A DNA stretch of 7,185 nt. Origin: an uncultured Bacilli bacterium. Lineage in GTDB: Bacteria; Bacillota_I; Bacilli_A; RF39; UBA660. The first letter of the stretch is position 1. Every line of letters begins with the position of its first letter. This document shows, one piece after another, positions 1 to 6,147 of the stretch. Where the stretch lies: positions 1-7,185 of the forward strand of contig CAKOIM010000031.1 of assembly GCA_934086815.1 (NCBI GenBank), read 5' to 3'. The notes beneath the pieces were generated by a model that saw only the letters and a list, made by a program, of their open reading frames with translations, did no database searches and was not told the origin of the DNA. Both the position numbers and the translations under genes were made by a program.

Positions 1-2679
1 ATTTTAAATTGGCCATATATTATTAAAGAACTTACATTTATATTTAAACTAATTTATTTCCCAATCTCATTTATGGGGTTATTATGTATTTATGATGACA
101 ATAACTATAGCAAAGAATCAATTATAAATATAATTAAGAAAACGCTTATTATTTATGTATTTTTATTATTAATACCATTAATTTTTAACGCAGCTTACAC
201 CACATATCCGAAATCATTAAAGGGGTATATAGGACTTTTTTATGCTGGAAATGAAGTAGCAAATATAATGGTAATGCTATTTCCTATAGCATATTTATAT
301 TTAAATAATAAAAAATTTAATTTTTTAATTTTATTCCCAATAATTTTAAGTATTTTATTAATTGGCACTAAAGTTGCAACATTTGGTTGCTTAATTATAA
401 CACTAATAACATTAGTATTTAGTTTAATTAAAAATAAATTTAAAATGACTTGCACTGTCATTAAATGCCTAGCAGTATTTATATTTACTCTTGTACTTAG
501 CCTAAATTCATACGCGGTATATAATTATAACTATACGAAAAATAATTATTATAAAGACGAACAAAAAGAAATAGTCATAGATGAATCAAACGTAGTTGAA
601 GTTGAAACAATCAAAAATAATATTCTTAGATTTTATGATACAAATAAACTAAGCAAAATTGTTAAACCTCTTATTAGTGGACGTGATATGCTCCTAGCAA
701 ATACTTTAAGCGTCTATAATGATATTAATGATGATTCGAATATCTGGTTTGGTATTGGCTTTTCAAATACTGAAAAAGTTAACAATACGAACATTGCTAG
801 ATTAATAGAAATTGACATTTGCGATTTATACTTCCATTTTGGAATAATGGGTTTAATTATTTCACTATATCCAATTATTTTTATTGGTTACTTATTGATT
901 ATTAATTATAGAAAATTAACATTAAATTGTTACTATTTGATTACAATATTATTGCTTCTTGCAGGGATATCAACATTAAGTGGACACGTGCTATTCGCCC
1001 CAGCAGTATCAATTTATTTAGTTTTATATTTATTACTTATTACAAAAGAACTAAACTTAACAGGAAGATGTGAGTTAAAAGAAAAAATCAGTATTCTTTC
1101 ATTACATCTAAATGTCGGTGGTATAGAAAAAGCAATTTGTGATCAAGCAAATATGTTGAGTGAAAAATATAATGTTGAGATTATCACCTTATATAAAATG
1201 AATAATACGATACCATTTAAACTAAATAAAAATGTTAAAGTAATATATTTAAGTGAAGTAAAACCTAATAAAGAAGAATTTAAAAAATATTTAAAAGAAA
1301 AAGATATTTTAAACACTTTCAAAGAAGGAATAAAAGCAATCAAAATTCTATATTTAAAAAAACATCTTATGACAGAATATATTTATAACTCCGATTCCAA
1401 AATAATTATTTCAACACGACTATATTTCACTAAATTATTAAATAAATTTAAAAATCCAGAAGCTATAACAATTGCTGAAGAACATGTATACCATCATGAA
1501 AGTAAAAAATATATTCGTAAGCTAGATAAGGCATTAAAAAATATAGACTATTTATTGCCAGCAAGCAAATATTTAACAATTGATTATAAGAAGAAATTAA
1601 AAACTAATACTACTGTTGATTACATTCCTCTAACCATTAATTACTTTCCAGAAAAAATAAGTAAACTAGAAAAAAATAATATTATTGCAGTTGGCAGACT
1701 GGAATCAGAAAAAGGATTCGAAGACCTAATAGATGTTATGTCAAAAGTAATCAAAAAAAATAAGAATTTAAAATTAACTATTATTGGGGATGGCTCACAA
1801 AGGAAAAAAATTGAAACTAAAATAAAAAGTTTTAAACTAGAAAAGAACATAACAATAACTGGTTATTTAACTCAAGAACAAATAAAAAAATACTATCAAA
1901 AGGCATCTCTTCTAATTAATACATCATATGAAGAATCATTTGGTTTAGTTTTAATTGAAGCAGCAAGCTATGGCATTCCTTCAATTGCATTTTCATGTGC
2001 TTTAGGTGCAAAAGAAATAATAGATAATAAATATGGAATAATAATCGATAATCGTGATTTAAATAAAATGAGTGATGCAATCATTGACTATACAAATGGC
2101 AAAATTAAATTTGATTCAGATGATATAAGAAATCACGCTAAAGAGTATTATACAGAAACAGTAAAACATAAATGGTATAAATTTATTGAAAATGCTATGA
2201 AACTTTTTGATTCAAAAAAAGTAATGTTTATTTCAAGCGAAGGTGGGCATTTTAGTGAATTACTACAACTAACAAAAACAATGAATAAATATAATTCATT
2301 TATTGTTACGGAAAAAAACTTTTTAAGTGATGAATGTAAAGCAAACTACGGGACTAGAATAAATTTTTTATTAAATACAAAACCTAAAAAACCAAGCTAT
2401 ATTATATTAGCTCCAATTAATATTCTATATTCTTTATATTATTTTATAAAAATTAACCCAGATGTTATCATTACTACAGGAGCGCATACAGCAGTTGCAA
2501 TGTGTTATATAGCTAAATTATTTGGAAGAAAAATAATTTATATAGAAACATTTGCAAACCTTGAAAGTAAAACTTTGACAGGAAGACTTGTTCATCCGAT
2601 TGCTGATGTATTTGTAGTTCAGTGGGAAAGTATGTTAAAACTATATCCTGATGCCATTTATTTGGGAGGTGTATACTAA
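1..2679 (+). CDS. Partial polysaccharide polymerase / GT4 glycosyltransferase / Alg14-like fusion protein
   Basis: The frame is open from the first base, so the gene starts upstream; the ATG at 73 (MGLLCIYDD) is only an internal methionine. Three parts are visible. Up to about nt 1060 there are several hydrophobic helices, a conserved-looking GYIGLFYAGNEVAN stretch, an IGTK motif and a polar loop before LYFHFGIMGL, as in Wzy/O-antigen ligase-like polymerases. From about 1081 to 2200 there is a GT4 (GT-B) transferase with NVGGIEKAI, GRLESEKGFEDLI, IIGDGSQ and an E-x7-E pair at codons 1933 and 1957. From about 2215 to the stop there is a complete Alg14/PssD-like domain with SSEGGHFSELLQL, TTGAHTA, YIETFAN and VVQWESM. 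Usually these are separate genes. Neither junction shows a start codon with a Shine-Dalgarno site, which argues for a real fusion. The likely role is to add repeat-unit sugars and polymerise the chain at the membrane. Sugar specificities cannot be read. Confidence 0.9.
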   Translation: MLNWPYIIKELTFIFKLIYFPISFMGLLCIYDDNNYSKESIINIIKKTLIIYVFLLLIPLIFNAAYTTYPKSLKGYIGLFYAGNEVANIMVMLFPIAYLYLNNKKFNFLILFPIILSILLIGTKVATFGCLIITLITLVFSLIKNKFKMTCTVIKCLAVFIFTLVLSLNSYAVYNYNYTKNNYYKDEQKEIVIDESNVVEVETIKNNILRFYDTNKLSKIVKPLISGRDMLLANTLSVYNDINDDSNIWFGIGFSNTEKVNNTNIARLIEIDICDLYFHFGIMGLIISLYPIIFIGYLLIINYRKLTLNCYYLITILLLLAGISTLSGHVLFAPAVSIYLVLYLLLITKELNLTGRCELKEKISILSLHLNVGGIEKAICDQANMLSEKYNVEIITLYKMNNTIPFKLNKNVKVIYLSEVKPNKEEFKKYLKEKDILNTFKEGIKAIKILYLKKHLMTEYIYNSDSKIIISTRLYFTKLLNKFKNPEAITIAEEHVYHHESKKYIRKLDKALKNIDYLLPASKYLTIDYKKKLKTNTTVDYIPLTINYFPEKISKLEKNNIIAVGRLESEKGFEDLIDVMSKVIKKNKNLKLTIIGDGSQRKKIETKIKSFKLEKNITITGYLTQEQIKKYYQKASLLINTSYEESFGLVLIEAASYGIPSIAFSCALGAKEIIDNKYGIIIDNRDLNKMSDAIIDYTNGKIKFDSDDIRNHAKEYYTETVKHKWYKFIENAMKLFDSKKVMFISSEGGHFSELLQLTKTMNKYNSFIVTEKNFLSDECKANYGTRINFLLNTKPKKPSYIILAPINILYSLYYFIKINPDVIITTGAHTAVAMCYIAKLFGRKIIYIETFANLESKTLTGRLVHPIADVFVVQWESMLKLYPDAIYLGGVY

Positions 2680-3152
2680 TGATATTTGTAACGCTCGGTA
2701 CAAGTGATTATCCTTTTACTAGACTCTTAAAACAAATAGATAACTTAATTGAAAATAATATCGTAAAGAATATTATAGTTCAGTGTGGGAACGAAGACTA
2801 TCAGCCTAAAAATTTTACTATAATTAAAAACTTGGATAAAAAAAAGTTTAATGAGTATTTAAAAAAAGCAGAGGTCGTAATTACTCACGGAGGAGTTGGC
2901 ACAATTATTGATTGCATAAAAATGGGAAAAAAAGTGATAGCTTTTCCAAGAAAAGCTGAATATGGTGAAGCTAAAAATAATCATCAAGAACAAATCATAA
3001 ACAATTTAAAAAATACAGGTTCAATACTTACTGGAGAGATTAATGATTTAGCAAAATTATTAGAGGAAGTAAAAACTTTAAAAAAAATAAAACTCAAATC
3101 AAATAATGATAATTTTAATAATCAATTATGCGAAATAATTGATGCTCTATAA
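2679..3152 (+). CDS. Alg13/PssE-like glycosyltransferase subunit
   Basis: This 157-residue protein matches the small catalytic half of split Alg13/Alg14-type transferases (GT28 C-terminal domain; PssE, Cps14G-like). Residues 1-8 read MIFVTLGT. Residues 69-75 are THGGVGT, the nucleotide-sugar binding loop, followed by an FPRK stretch near 89-92 and NNHQEQI at about 100-106. It has no membrane segment, as expected for a partner recruited by an Alg14-type anchor, here the C-terminal domain of the preceding fusion protein. Its ATG shares one base with the preceding TAA stop, and GGGAGGTG at 2664-2671 is a good ribosome-binding site, so the two are translationally coupled. Known pairs add galactose or glucuronic acid to a lipid-linked sugar; the donor here is unknown. 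It is the last gene of its operon. Confidence 0.92.
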   Translation: MIFVTLGTSDYPFTRLLKQIDNLIENNIVKNIIVQCGNEDYQPKNFTIIKNLDKKKFNEYLKKAEVVITHGGVGTIIDCIKMGKKVIAFPRKAEYGEAKNNHQEQIINNLKNTGSILTGEINDLAKLLEEVKTLKKIKLKSNNDNFNNQLCEIIDAL

Positions 3153-3180
3153 AAATGTGTTTATTAAAGCACATTTTTTT
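3151..3180 (+). terminator. Intrinsic terminator of the polysaccharide operon
   Basis: AAAAATGTG (3151-3159) pairs perfectly with CACATTTTT (3170-3178), and the stem can extend inward by T·G, T-A and T-A to a four-base ATTA loop. A run of T residues to 3180 follows. The 5' arm overlaps the stop codon of the Alg13-like gene. Confidence 0.85.
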
Positions 3181-3188
3181 GATATAAT
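3180..3188 (+). promoter_or_regulatory. Extended -10 promoter for the HAD-GtrA operon
   Basis: TGATATAAT is an exact extended -10 (TG-n-TATAAT) with the hexamer at 3183-3188. The -35 position, about 3160-3165 (TTTATT), is poor and lies inside the upstream terminator hairpin, so the TG extension probably compensates. Start of transcription is expected near 3195, only about 10 nt before the ATG at 3205. Confidence 0.65.
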
Positions 3189-3204
3189 TTACATGTGATG
3201 TAAA

Positions 3205-4203
3205 ATGAAATATTATTTATACGATTTTGATGGAACTATTTATGATGGTGATTCATCAGTAGATTTCTTCAAATTTTGTTTAAAAAAAGATAAATCCATA
3301 TATAAAATGTTGCCAAAGATGTTTATTAAATTTATAGCATATAAATCAAAGAACATAACTGATACAGAACTAAAAGAATACATTTTTTCATTCTTAAAGA
3401 AATTTAAAAATATAGATTCTTTAGTGGATGAATTTTGGCAAGCACATAAATCTAAAATCAAAAAGTTCTATTTAGAAAAAAAGCATGATAATGATATTAT
3501 AATATCGGCTTCACCAGAGTTTTTACTTAAACCAATTTGCAAAGAATTAGGGGTAAAAGATTTAATTGCTTCAGACGTAAATAAAAAGACAGGTAAGTTT
3601 AATAAGCCTAATAACAGAGGTGAAACAAAAGTAAAAGTCTTTTACGAAAAATATCCTAATGCAGAGATATTAGAAATGTATAGTGATAGCATGCACGATA
3701 AACCTTTACTAGATATAGCTGAAAAGAGTTATTTTGTAAAAAAAGATAAAATATTAGATTATGAAACATATAAGCCAAATTTAATCAAAAGATTTTGGAA
3801 CTGGGGGTGGGGAATCTATCATAAAAATGAAGAACTTTGGAATTATCTAATTGTTGGTGGATTAACTACAGTAGTGTCAGTCGGTTCATATGCAATATTT
3901 TCTAAAATCTTAAAAATAGATTATTTAATATCAAATATTTTATCTTGGGGATTGTCGGTAGTATTTGCTTACTTTACAAATAGATGGTTTGTTTTCCATA
4001 GCAAAAATAAAAATAAGATAAACGAATTTTTAAAATTCACTGGTTCTAGAGTATTAACTTTATTACTAGATTCTGGGCTTATGGTACTTGGCGTAGAATA
4101 TTTAAAAATAGACGATTTAATTACTAAAATACTAGTCCAAATTATAATAGTAATATCAAATTATATAATAAGTAAACTTATTGTATTTAAGAAGGAGAAG
4201 TAA
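3205..4203 (+). CDS. HAD-IB phosphatase fused to a GtrA-like membrane domain
   Basis: The 332-residue protein has two parts. Residues 1 to about 190 form a HAD-IB phosphatase: motif I is D7-F-D9-G-T, motif II is the serine of ISAS (S101), motif III is a lysine in GETKVK (K142 or K144) and motif IV is YSDSMHD with D161 and D165. All catalytic positions are present, so it should be active. Residues about 208-330 form a four-helix GtrA-like domain, with the repeated family signatures FAYFTNRWFVF and ISNYIISKLIVF. GtrA proteins help move polyprenyl-phosphate sugars across the membrane. The substrate could be a phospho-sugar, a polyprenyl phosphate or a phospholipid head group; the sequence does not decide. 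An in-frame TGA at 3196 excludes an earlier start. The ribosome site is weak (GTGAT, 3195-3199). The next gene starts one base after the stop. Confidence 0.88.
   Translation: MKYYLYDFDGTIYDGDSSVDFFKFCLKKDKSIYKMLPKMFIKFIAYKSKNITDTELKEYIFSFLKKFKNIDSLVDEFWQAHKSKIKKFYLEKKHDNDIIISASPEFLLKPICKELGVKDLIASDVNKKTGKFNKPNNRGETKVKVFYEKYPNAEILEMYSDSMHDKPLLDIAEKSYFVKKDKILDYETYKPNLIKRFWNWGWGIYHKNEELWNYLIVGGLTTVVSVGSYAIFSKILKIDYLISNILSWGLSVVFAYFTNRWFVFHSKNKNKINEFLKFTGSRVLTLLLDSGLMVLGVEYLKIDDLITKILVQIIIVISNYIISKLIVFKKEK
4192..4197 (+). promoter_or_regulatory. Ribosome-binding site that fixes the start of the phosphatidyltransferase gene
   Basis: AAGGAG sits seven bases before the ATG at 4205. A TTG at 4181 in the same frame would add eight basic residues but has no comparable site and lies inside the upstream gene, so 4205 is preferred. 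Confidence 0.8.
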
Positions 4204-4204
4204 A

Positions 4205-4837
4205 ATGAAAAAGAAATTTATAGGTTTTTATAGGGACTGTGACCTATTAACAATGACAGGAACTTGTATGGCATTATTGGGATGCGTATTTGCAATTAAT
4301 GGTAATAGATTAATACCAATATTCTTACTTATTCTATCAGGAATCTGTGATGGTTTTGATGGAAAATTAGCAAGAAGACATAAATCTACGGAAGAACAAA
4401 GCACATATGGAGTACAACTAGATTCATTATCTGATTTAATTGCCTTTGGTGTATTTCCACTAGTATTAACAATTAGTGCTCTTCCAAAAAATTGTTACTA
4501 TGCTTGGGTAGCATTAATATTTTATTCTATTTGCGGAATGATAAGACTAGCATATTTTAACACATTAGATATTTGTGGCAAAAGTGAAAAAGGTTACTTT
4601 ATAGGTGCACCAATAACAACAATATCTATAATATATCCTATTGTATATTTAGTATGCTTCTATTTCAAGTTTGCTTACTTTGATATTATTGCTACAGTAT
4701 TCTTTATTCTTGTAGGACTATCATTTATTTATAGAATGAGAATCAAAAAATTAGATGATAAAGGAAAAATAGTTCTTTCTATTTTAGGTGTTTGTTTAAT
4801 AATTGCAGTTCTAGTAAAATTTATATTCTTTAGATGA
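4205..4837 (+). CDS. pssA: CDP-alcohol phosphatidyltransferase, probably phosphatidylserine synthase
   Basis: This 210-residue integral membrane enzyme carries the CDP-alcohol phosphatidyltransferase signature D-x2-DG-x2-AR-x(n)-G-x3-D-x3-D, seen as DGFDGKLARR followed by YGVQLDSLSD. These aspartates bind the metal and the CDP-lipid. The text after the motif (LIAFGVFPL, then GMIRLAYFN) resembles type II phosphatidylserine synthases (PssA) more than PgsA, which suggests CDP-diacylglycerol plus serine giving phosphatidylserine. Other head groups remain possible. Several hydrophobic helices follow, ending in a basic tail. No phosphatidylserine decarboxylase gene is visible here. It begins one base after the HAD-GtrA gene, and its TGA overlaps the next ATG (ATGA, 4834-4837). 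The neighbouring phosphatase and GtrA domains suggest a shared membrane-lipid or lipid-carrier pathway. Confidence 0.82.
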   Translation: MKKKFIGFYRDCDLLTMTGTCMALLGCVFAINGNRLIPIFLLILSGICDGFDGKLARRHKSTEEQSTYGVQLDSLSDLIAFGVFPLVLTISALPKNCYYAWVALIFYSICGMIRLAYFNTLDICGKSEKGYFIGAPITTISIIYPIVYLVCFYFKFAYFDIIATVFFILVGLSFIYRMRIKKLDDKGKIVLSILGVCLIIAVLVKFIFFR

Positions 4838-5226
4838 AAAGTTTAATAAAAAAGCAATTTGTTATATATTGCTTTTTTGGAACTATTGCTGGTTTAATTG
4901 AAATTGTATTATTTACAATTTTATATAACTATGCAAAGTTACCTCTATTTGTTTCTAATACATTAGCTTTTATTATTTCTGTTCTTTTTTCTTATTATGT
5001 AAATAGTAAATATGTTTTTAAAAGAACGTTCTTAACCAAAAGAAAAGCTATTAAACAATTTAATATCTTTATTTTATCTAGAATAGCAGGAATATTTTTT
5101 GATAGTTCAATTCTATACTTTTGCATTCATTTTATAAGAATGCCGAACTTAATTGCAAAAACAATATCTTGCACATCAACTGCATTAATTAATTATTTAA
5201 TTGGTAAACATATTTTTAAAGCCTAA
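4834..5226 (+). CDS. GtrA family membrane protein
   Basis: This is a 130-residue protein with four predicted membrane helices (about 8-30, 38-60, 75-98 and 105-127), the usual size and layout for stand-alone GtrA. The family landmarks are FSYYVNSKYVFK after helix 2 and ALINYLIGKHIFK at the C-terminus. Known members act with a GT2 polyprenyl-phosphate glycosyltransferase and may flip the lipid-linked sugar; no GT2 gene lies in the window. It is the second GtrA domain of this operon and is only modestly similar to the one fused to the HAD enzyme, so it is not a recent duplicate. It starts inside the preceding gene (ATGA) with no Shine-Dalgarno site, so translation probably depends on coupling. 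A terminator-like hairpin covers codons 5-15. Confidence 0.9.
   Translation: MKSLIKKQFVIYCFFGTIAGLIEIVLFTILYNYAKLPLFVSNTLAFIISVLFSYYVNSKYVFKRTFLTKRKAIKQFNIFILSRIAGIFFDSSILYFCIHFIRMPNLIAKTISCTSTALINYLIGKHIFKA
4848..4878 (+). terminator. Possible intragenic attenuator hairpin
   Basis: AAAAAAGCAAT (4848-4858) and ATTGCTTTTTT (4868-4878) are perfect 11-base complements around a nine-base loop, ending in six T residues. The structure lies within the first codons of the second GtrA gene, directly after the phosphatidyltransferase stop. It looks like an intrinsic terminator, but the stem has only three G-C pairs and the sequence must also encode KKQFVIYCFF, so its strength is uncertain. Active translation would suppress it. 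Confidence 0.35.
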
Positions 5227-5243
5227 CTAGGCTTTTTTCTTTT
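5218..5243 (+). terminator. Intrinsic terminator of the HAD-GtrA operon
   Basis: AAAGCCT (5218-5224) pairs with AGGCTTT (5229-5235) around an AACT loop, followed by a T-rich tract (TTTTTTCTTTT). The hairpin includes the GtrA stop codon at 5224-5226, so the operon ends tightly. Confidence 0.88.
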
Positions 5244-5247
5244 CTTG

Positions 5248-5310
5248 AAAAAAATTTAAAATAAAAAAGGAAATGAAGCCTCTTCTTACAACAATAACTA
5301 ATAGAGGAGG
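5248..5310 (+). repeat. 63-bp direct repeat, copy 1 (orphan leader)
   Basis: Positions 5263-5310 are identical over 48 bases to 6147-6194, and the A/T-rich 5' part (5248-5262) matches 6132-6146 except for single-base length changes in homopolymer runs. The copy holds the same short frame (MKPLLTTITNRGGK, ATG at 5273, stop TGA at 5324) and the same hairpin (5279-5286 with 5303-5310, plus an outer G·T pair) ending in GAGGAGG. No long gene follows that ribosome site, and the operon terminator lies just upstream, so this copy looks like a leader without its gene. The function of the element is not known. Confidence 0.9.
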
Positions 5311-5315
5311 TAAGA

Positions 5316-5334
5316 TAATTATTTGAAATAATTA
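5316..5334. repeat. Perfect 19-bp palindrome before the abiEi -35 box
   Basis: TAATTATTTGAAATAATTA has two perfect 9-base arms around a central G and ends four bases before the -35 hexamer. It could be an operator for the AbiEi-like protein, whose studied relatives bind inverted repeats in their own promoter. The A/T-only arms make chance more likely than for a mixed sequence. Confidence 0.45.
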
Positions 5335-5338
5335 AATG

Positions 5339-5367
5339 TTTACACATGCTATAAGTTATGTTATATT
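5339..5367 (+). promoter_or_regulatory. Promoter of the abiEi-like gene
   Basis: TTTACA (5339-5344) and TATATT (5362-5367) are separated by exactly 17 bases, and a TG at 5359-5360 gives an extended -10. Start of transcription is expected near 5374, so the downstream inverted repeat would lie in the 5' leader. Confidence 0.75.
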
Positions 5368-5380
5368 CTTAATAAGAAAC

Positions 5381-5409
5381 ACCGGACACAATTAATAGAA
5401 TTGTCCTGT
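5381..5409. repeat. Inverted repeat between the abiEi promoter and start codon
   Basis: GGA-CA-CAATT (5384-5393) faces AATTGTCC (5399-5406) around an AATAG centre. The arms match except for a two-base bulge, and the flanking AC/GT bases also pair after one mismatch. It could be a second AbiEi operator, downstream of the start site, or an mRNA hairpin ahead of the ribosome site AGAGGTGA (5418-5425). Confidence 0.5.
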
Positions 5410-5429
5410 AAAATAAAAGAGGTGAAATA

Positions 5430-5972
5430 ATGCTATATAGAACTAATGAAATATTAAAAAAATATAAAACAAACATTGAATTAGAAAAAGCTATAAAAAA
5501 TAAAAAAATATTTAAAATTGATCATGGAATATATTCAGACAAAGAAATAGTAGACCCAATGATATTATTTTCAAAAAAATATGAAAATAGCATAATCACA
5601 ATGGACACAGCACTTTATTTTTACAACTTAACGGATATCATTCCAGACAAAGTATATCTTGCTACAAACAGAAATTCAAATACTATTAAAAGAAAAAATA
5701 TAATACAAGTATGGGTGCCTAAAGAAAAATTAAACGTTGGAAAAGAGAAAATTAAAGTAAATGGTAATACTATAAATATTTATAATAAAGAAAGACTATT
5801 AGTTGAACTAATTAGAAAAAGAAACCAGATACCATTTGATTATTACAAAGAAATTATCAATAATTATAGAAAAATTGTTGATACTTTAGATTCTTACAAA
5901 ATAGAGCAGTATATTGCCCTATACAAAAACGAAAATACTTTAAGTAATATTATACTTAGAGAAGTATATTAG
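5430..5972 (+). CDS. abiEi: AbiEi-family antitoxin / transcriptional regulator (type IV TA)
   Basis: This 180-residue protein is about the usual length for the short AbiEi-type antitoxins of Bacillota. Residues 1 to about 45 look like the N-terminal winged-helix DNA-binding domain, ending in KIFKIDHGIYSDKE. Then comes the family hallmark IITMDTALYFYNLTDIIPDKVYLAT (about 55-79, key residues T58, D59, L62, D69 and P72), and later YNKERLLVELIRKRNQIPFDYYKEII. In the family, AbiEi represses its own operon by binding promoter inverted repeats, and it neutralises AbiEii indirectly. Here the promoter lies between two inverted repeats, which fits self-control. The ATG at 5430 follows AGAGGTGA with good spacing. 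Its TAG overlaps the GTG of the toxin remnant (TAGTG), the usual coupled arrangement, but that toxin is broken, so this regulator is now orphaned unless another toxin exists elsewhere. Confidence 0.8.
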   Translation: MLYRTNEILKKYKTNIELEKAIKNKKIFKIDHGIYSDKEIVDPMILFSKKYENSIITMDTALYFYNLTDIIPDKVYLATNRNSNTIKRKNIIQVWVPKEKLNVGKEKIKVNGNTINIYNKERLLVELIRKRNQIPFDYYKEIINNYRKIVDTLDSYKIEQYIALYKNENTLSNIILREVY

Positions 5973-6147
5973 TGAATTTAGAAAAATTTGTAGAAATATA
6001 TTACAAGCAGGGTTATGAATTAAACAGTGCCCAAGCAAAGGTTGCACAAGATATTTTGACTTTTATCACTTAAAAAATATAACAAGCACGATAAAAATAG
6101 ATATAGTAACAACATTTATTATTAATTATCTAAAAAAATTAAAATAA
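5972..6147 (+). pseudogene. abiEii: Broken AbiEii-type nucleotidyltransferase toxin, N-terminal remnant
   Basis: A GTG overlapping the antitoxin stop opens a 33-codon frame ending at TAA 6071-6073. Its start, MNLEKFVEIYYKQGY, and then AQAKVAQDIL look like the extreme N-terminus of AbiEii/AbiGii nucleotidyltransferase toxins, which are normally near 280-300 residues. The catalytic GS...DxD region is absent, so it cannot be an active toxin. From 6076 to 6147 another frame reads KNITSTIKID and ends in a TAA at 6145-6147; KNITSTIK might echo the NVTIKGG segment that follows in intact toxins, but this is weak. The remnant ends where the second copy of the direct repeat begins, which suggests that a deletion or recombination there removed the rest. 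The family call rests on recalled family patterns and the gene's position beside AbiEi. Confidence 0.68.
6056..6083 (+). promoter_or_regulatory. Probable promoter of the ABC transporter gene
   Basis: TTGACT (6056-6061), a 16-base spacer and TATAAC (6078-6083) make a five-of-six match at both boxes. It lies in the last codons of the toxin remnant. Start near 6090 would give a leader of about 110 nt containing the repeat, hairpin and short frame. Copy 1 of the repeat lacks an equivalent promoter at this distance. Confidence 0.55.

Noticed and set aside
73..75. ATG at 73 as the true start of the first gene
   Set aside because: The frame is open to base 1 with hydrophobic codons that continue the membrane domain, and no ribosome site precedes the ATG.
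240..461. Minus-strand frame, with similar ones at 1143-1343, 1641-1850 and 3240-3461
   Set aside because: All are antisense to strongly supported coding sequence; they reflect A/T-rich codon bias and have no upstream signals.
4181..4204. Upstream TTG start adding eight residues to the phosphatidyltransferase
   Set aside because: It lies inside the HAD-GtrA gene without a ribosome site, while ATG 4205 has AAGGAG at ideal spacing.
4835..4837. TGA read as tryptophan (mycoplasma-type code)
   Set aside because: TGG is common for tryptophan, no TGA interrupts a conserved domain, and the TGA forms a normal ATGA overlap.
5278..5311. Copy 1 hairpin as a transcription terminator
   Set aside because: No T tract follows the 3' arm, and a proper terminator already ends the operon at 5218-5243.
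6102..6107. TATAGT as the transporter -10 box
   Set aside because: No acceptable -35 lies 16-18 bases upstream; the TTGACT/TATAAC pair is better.
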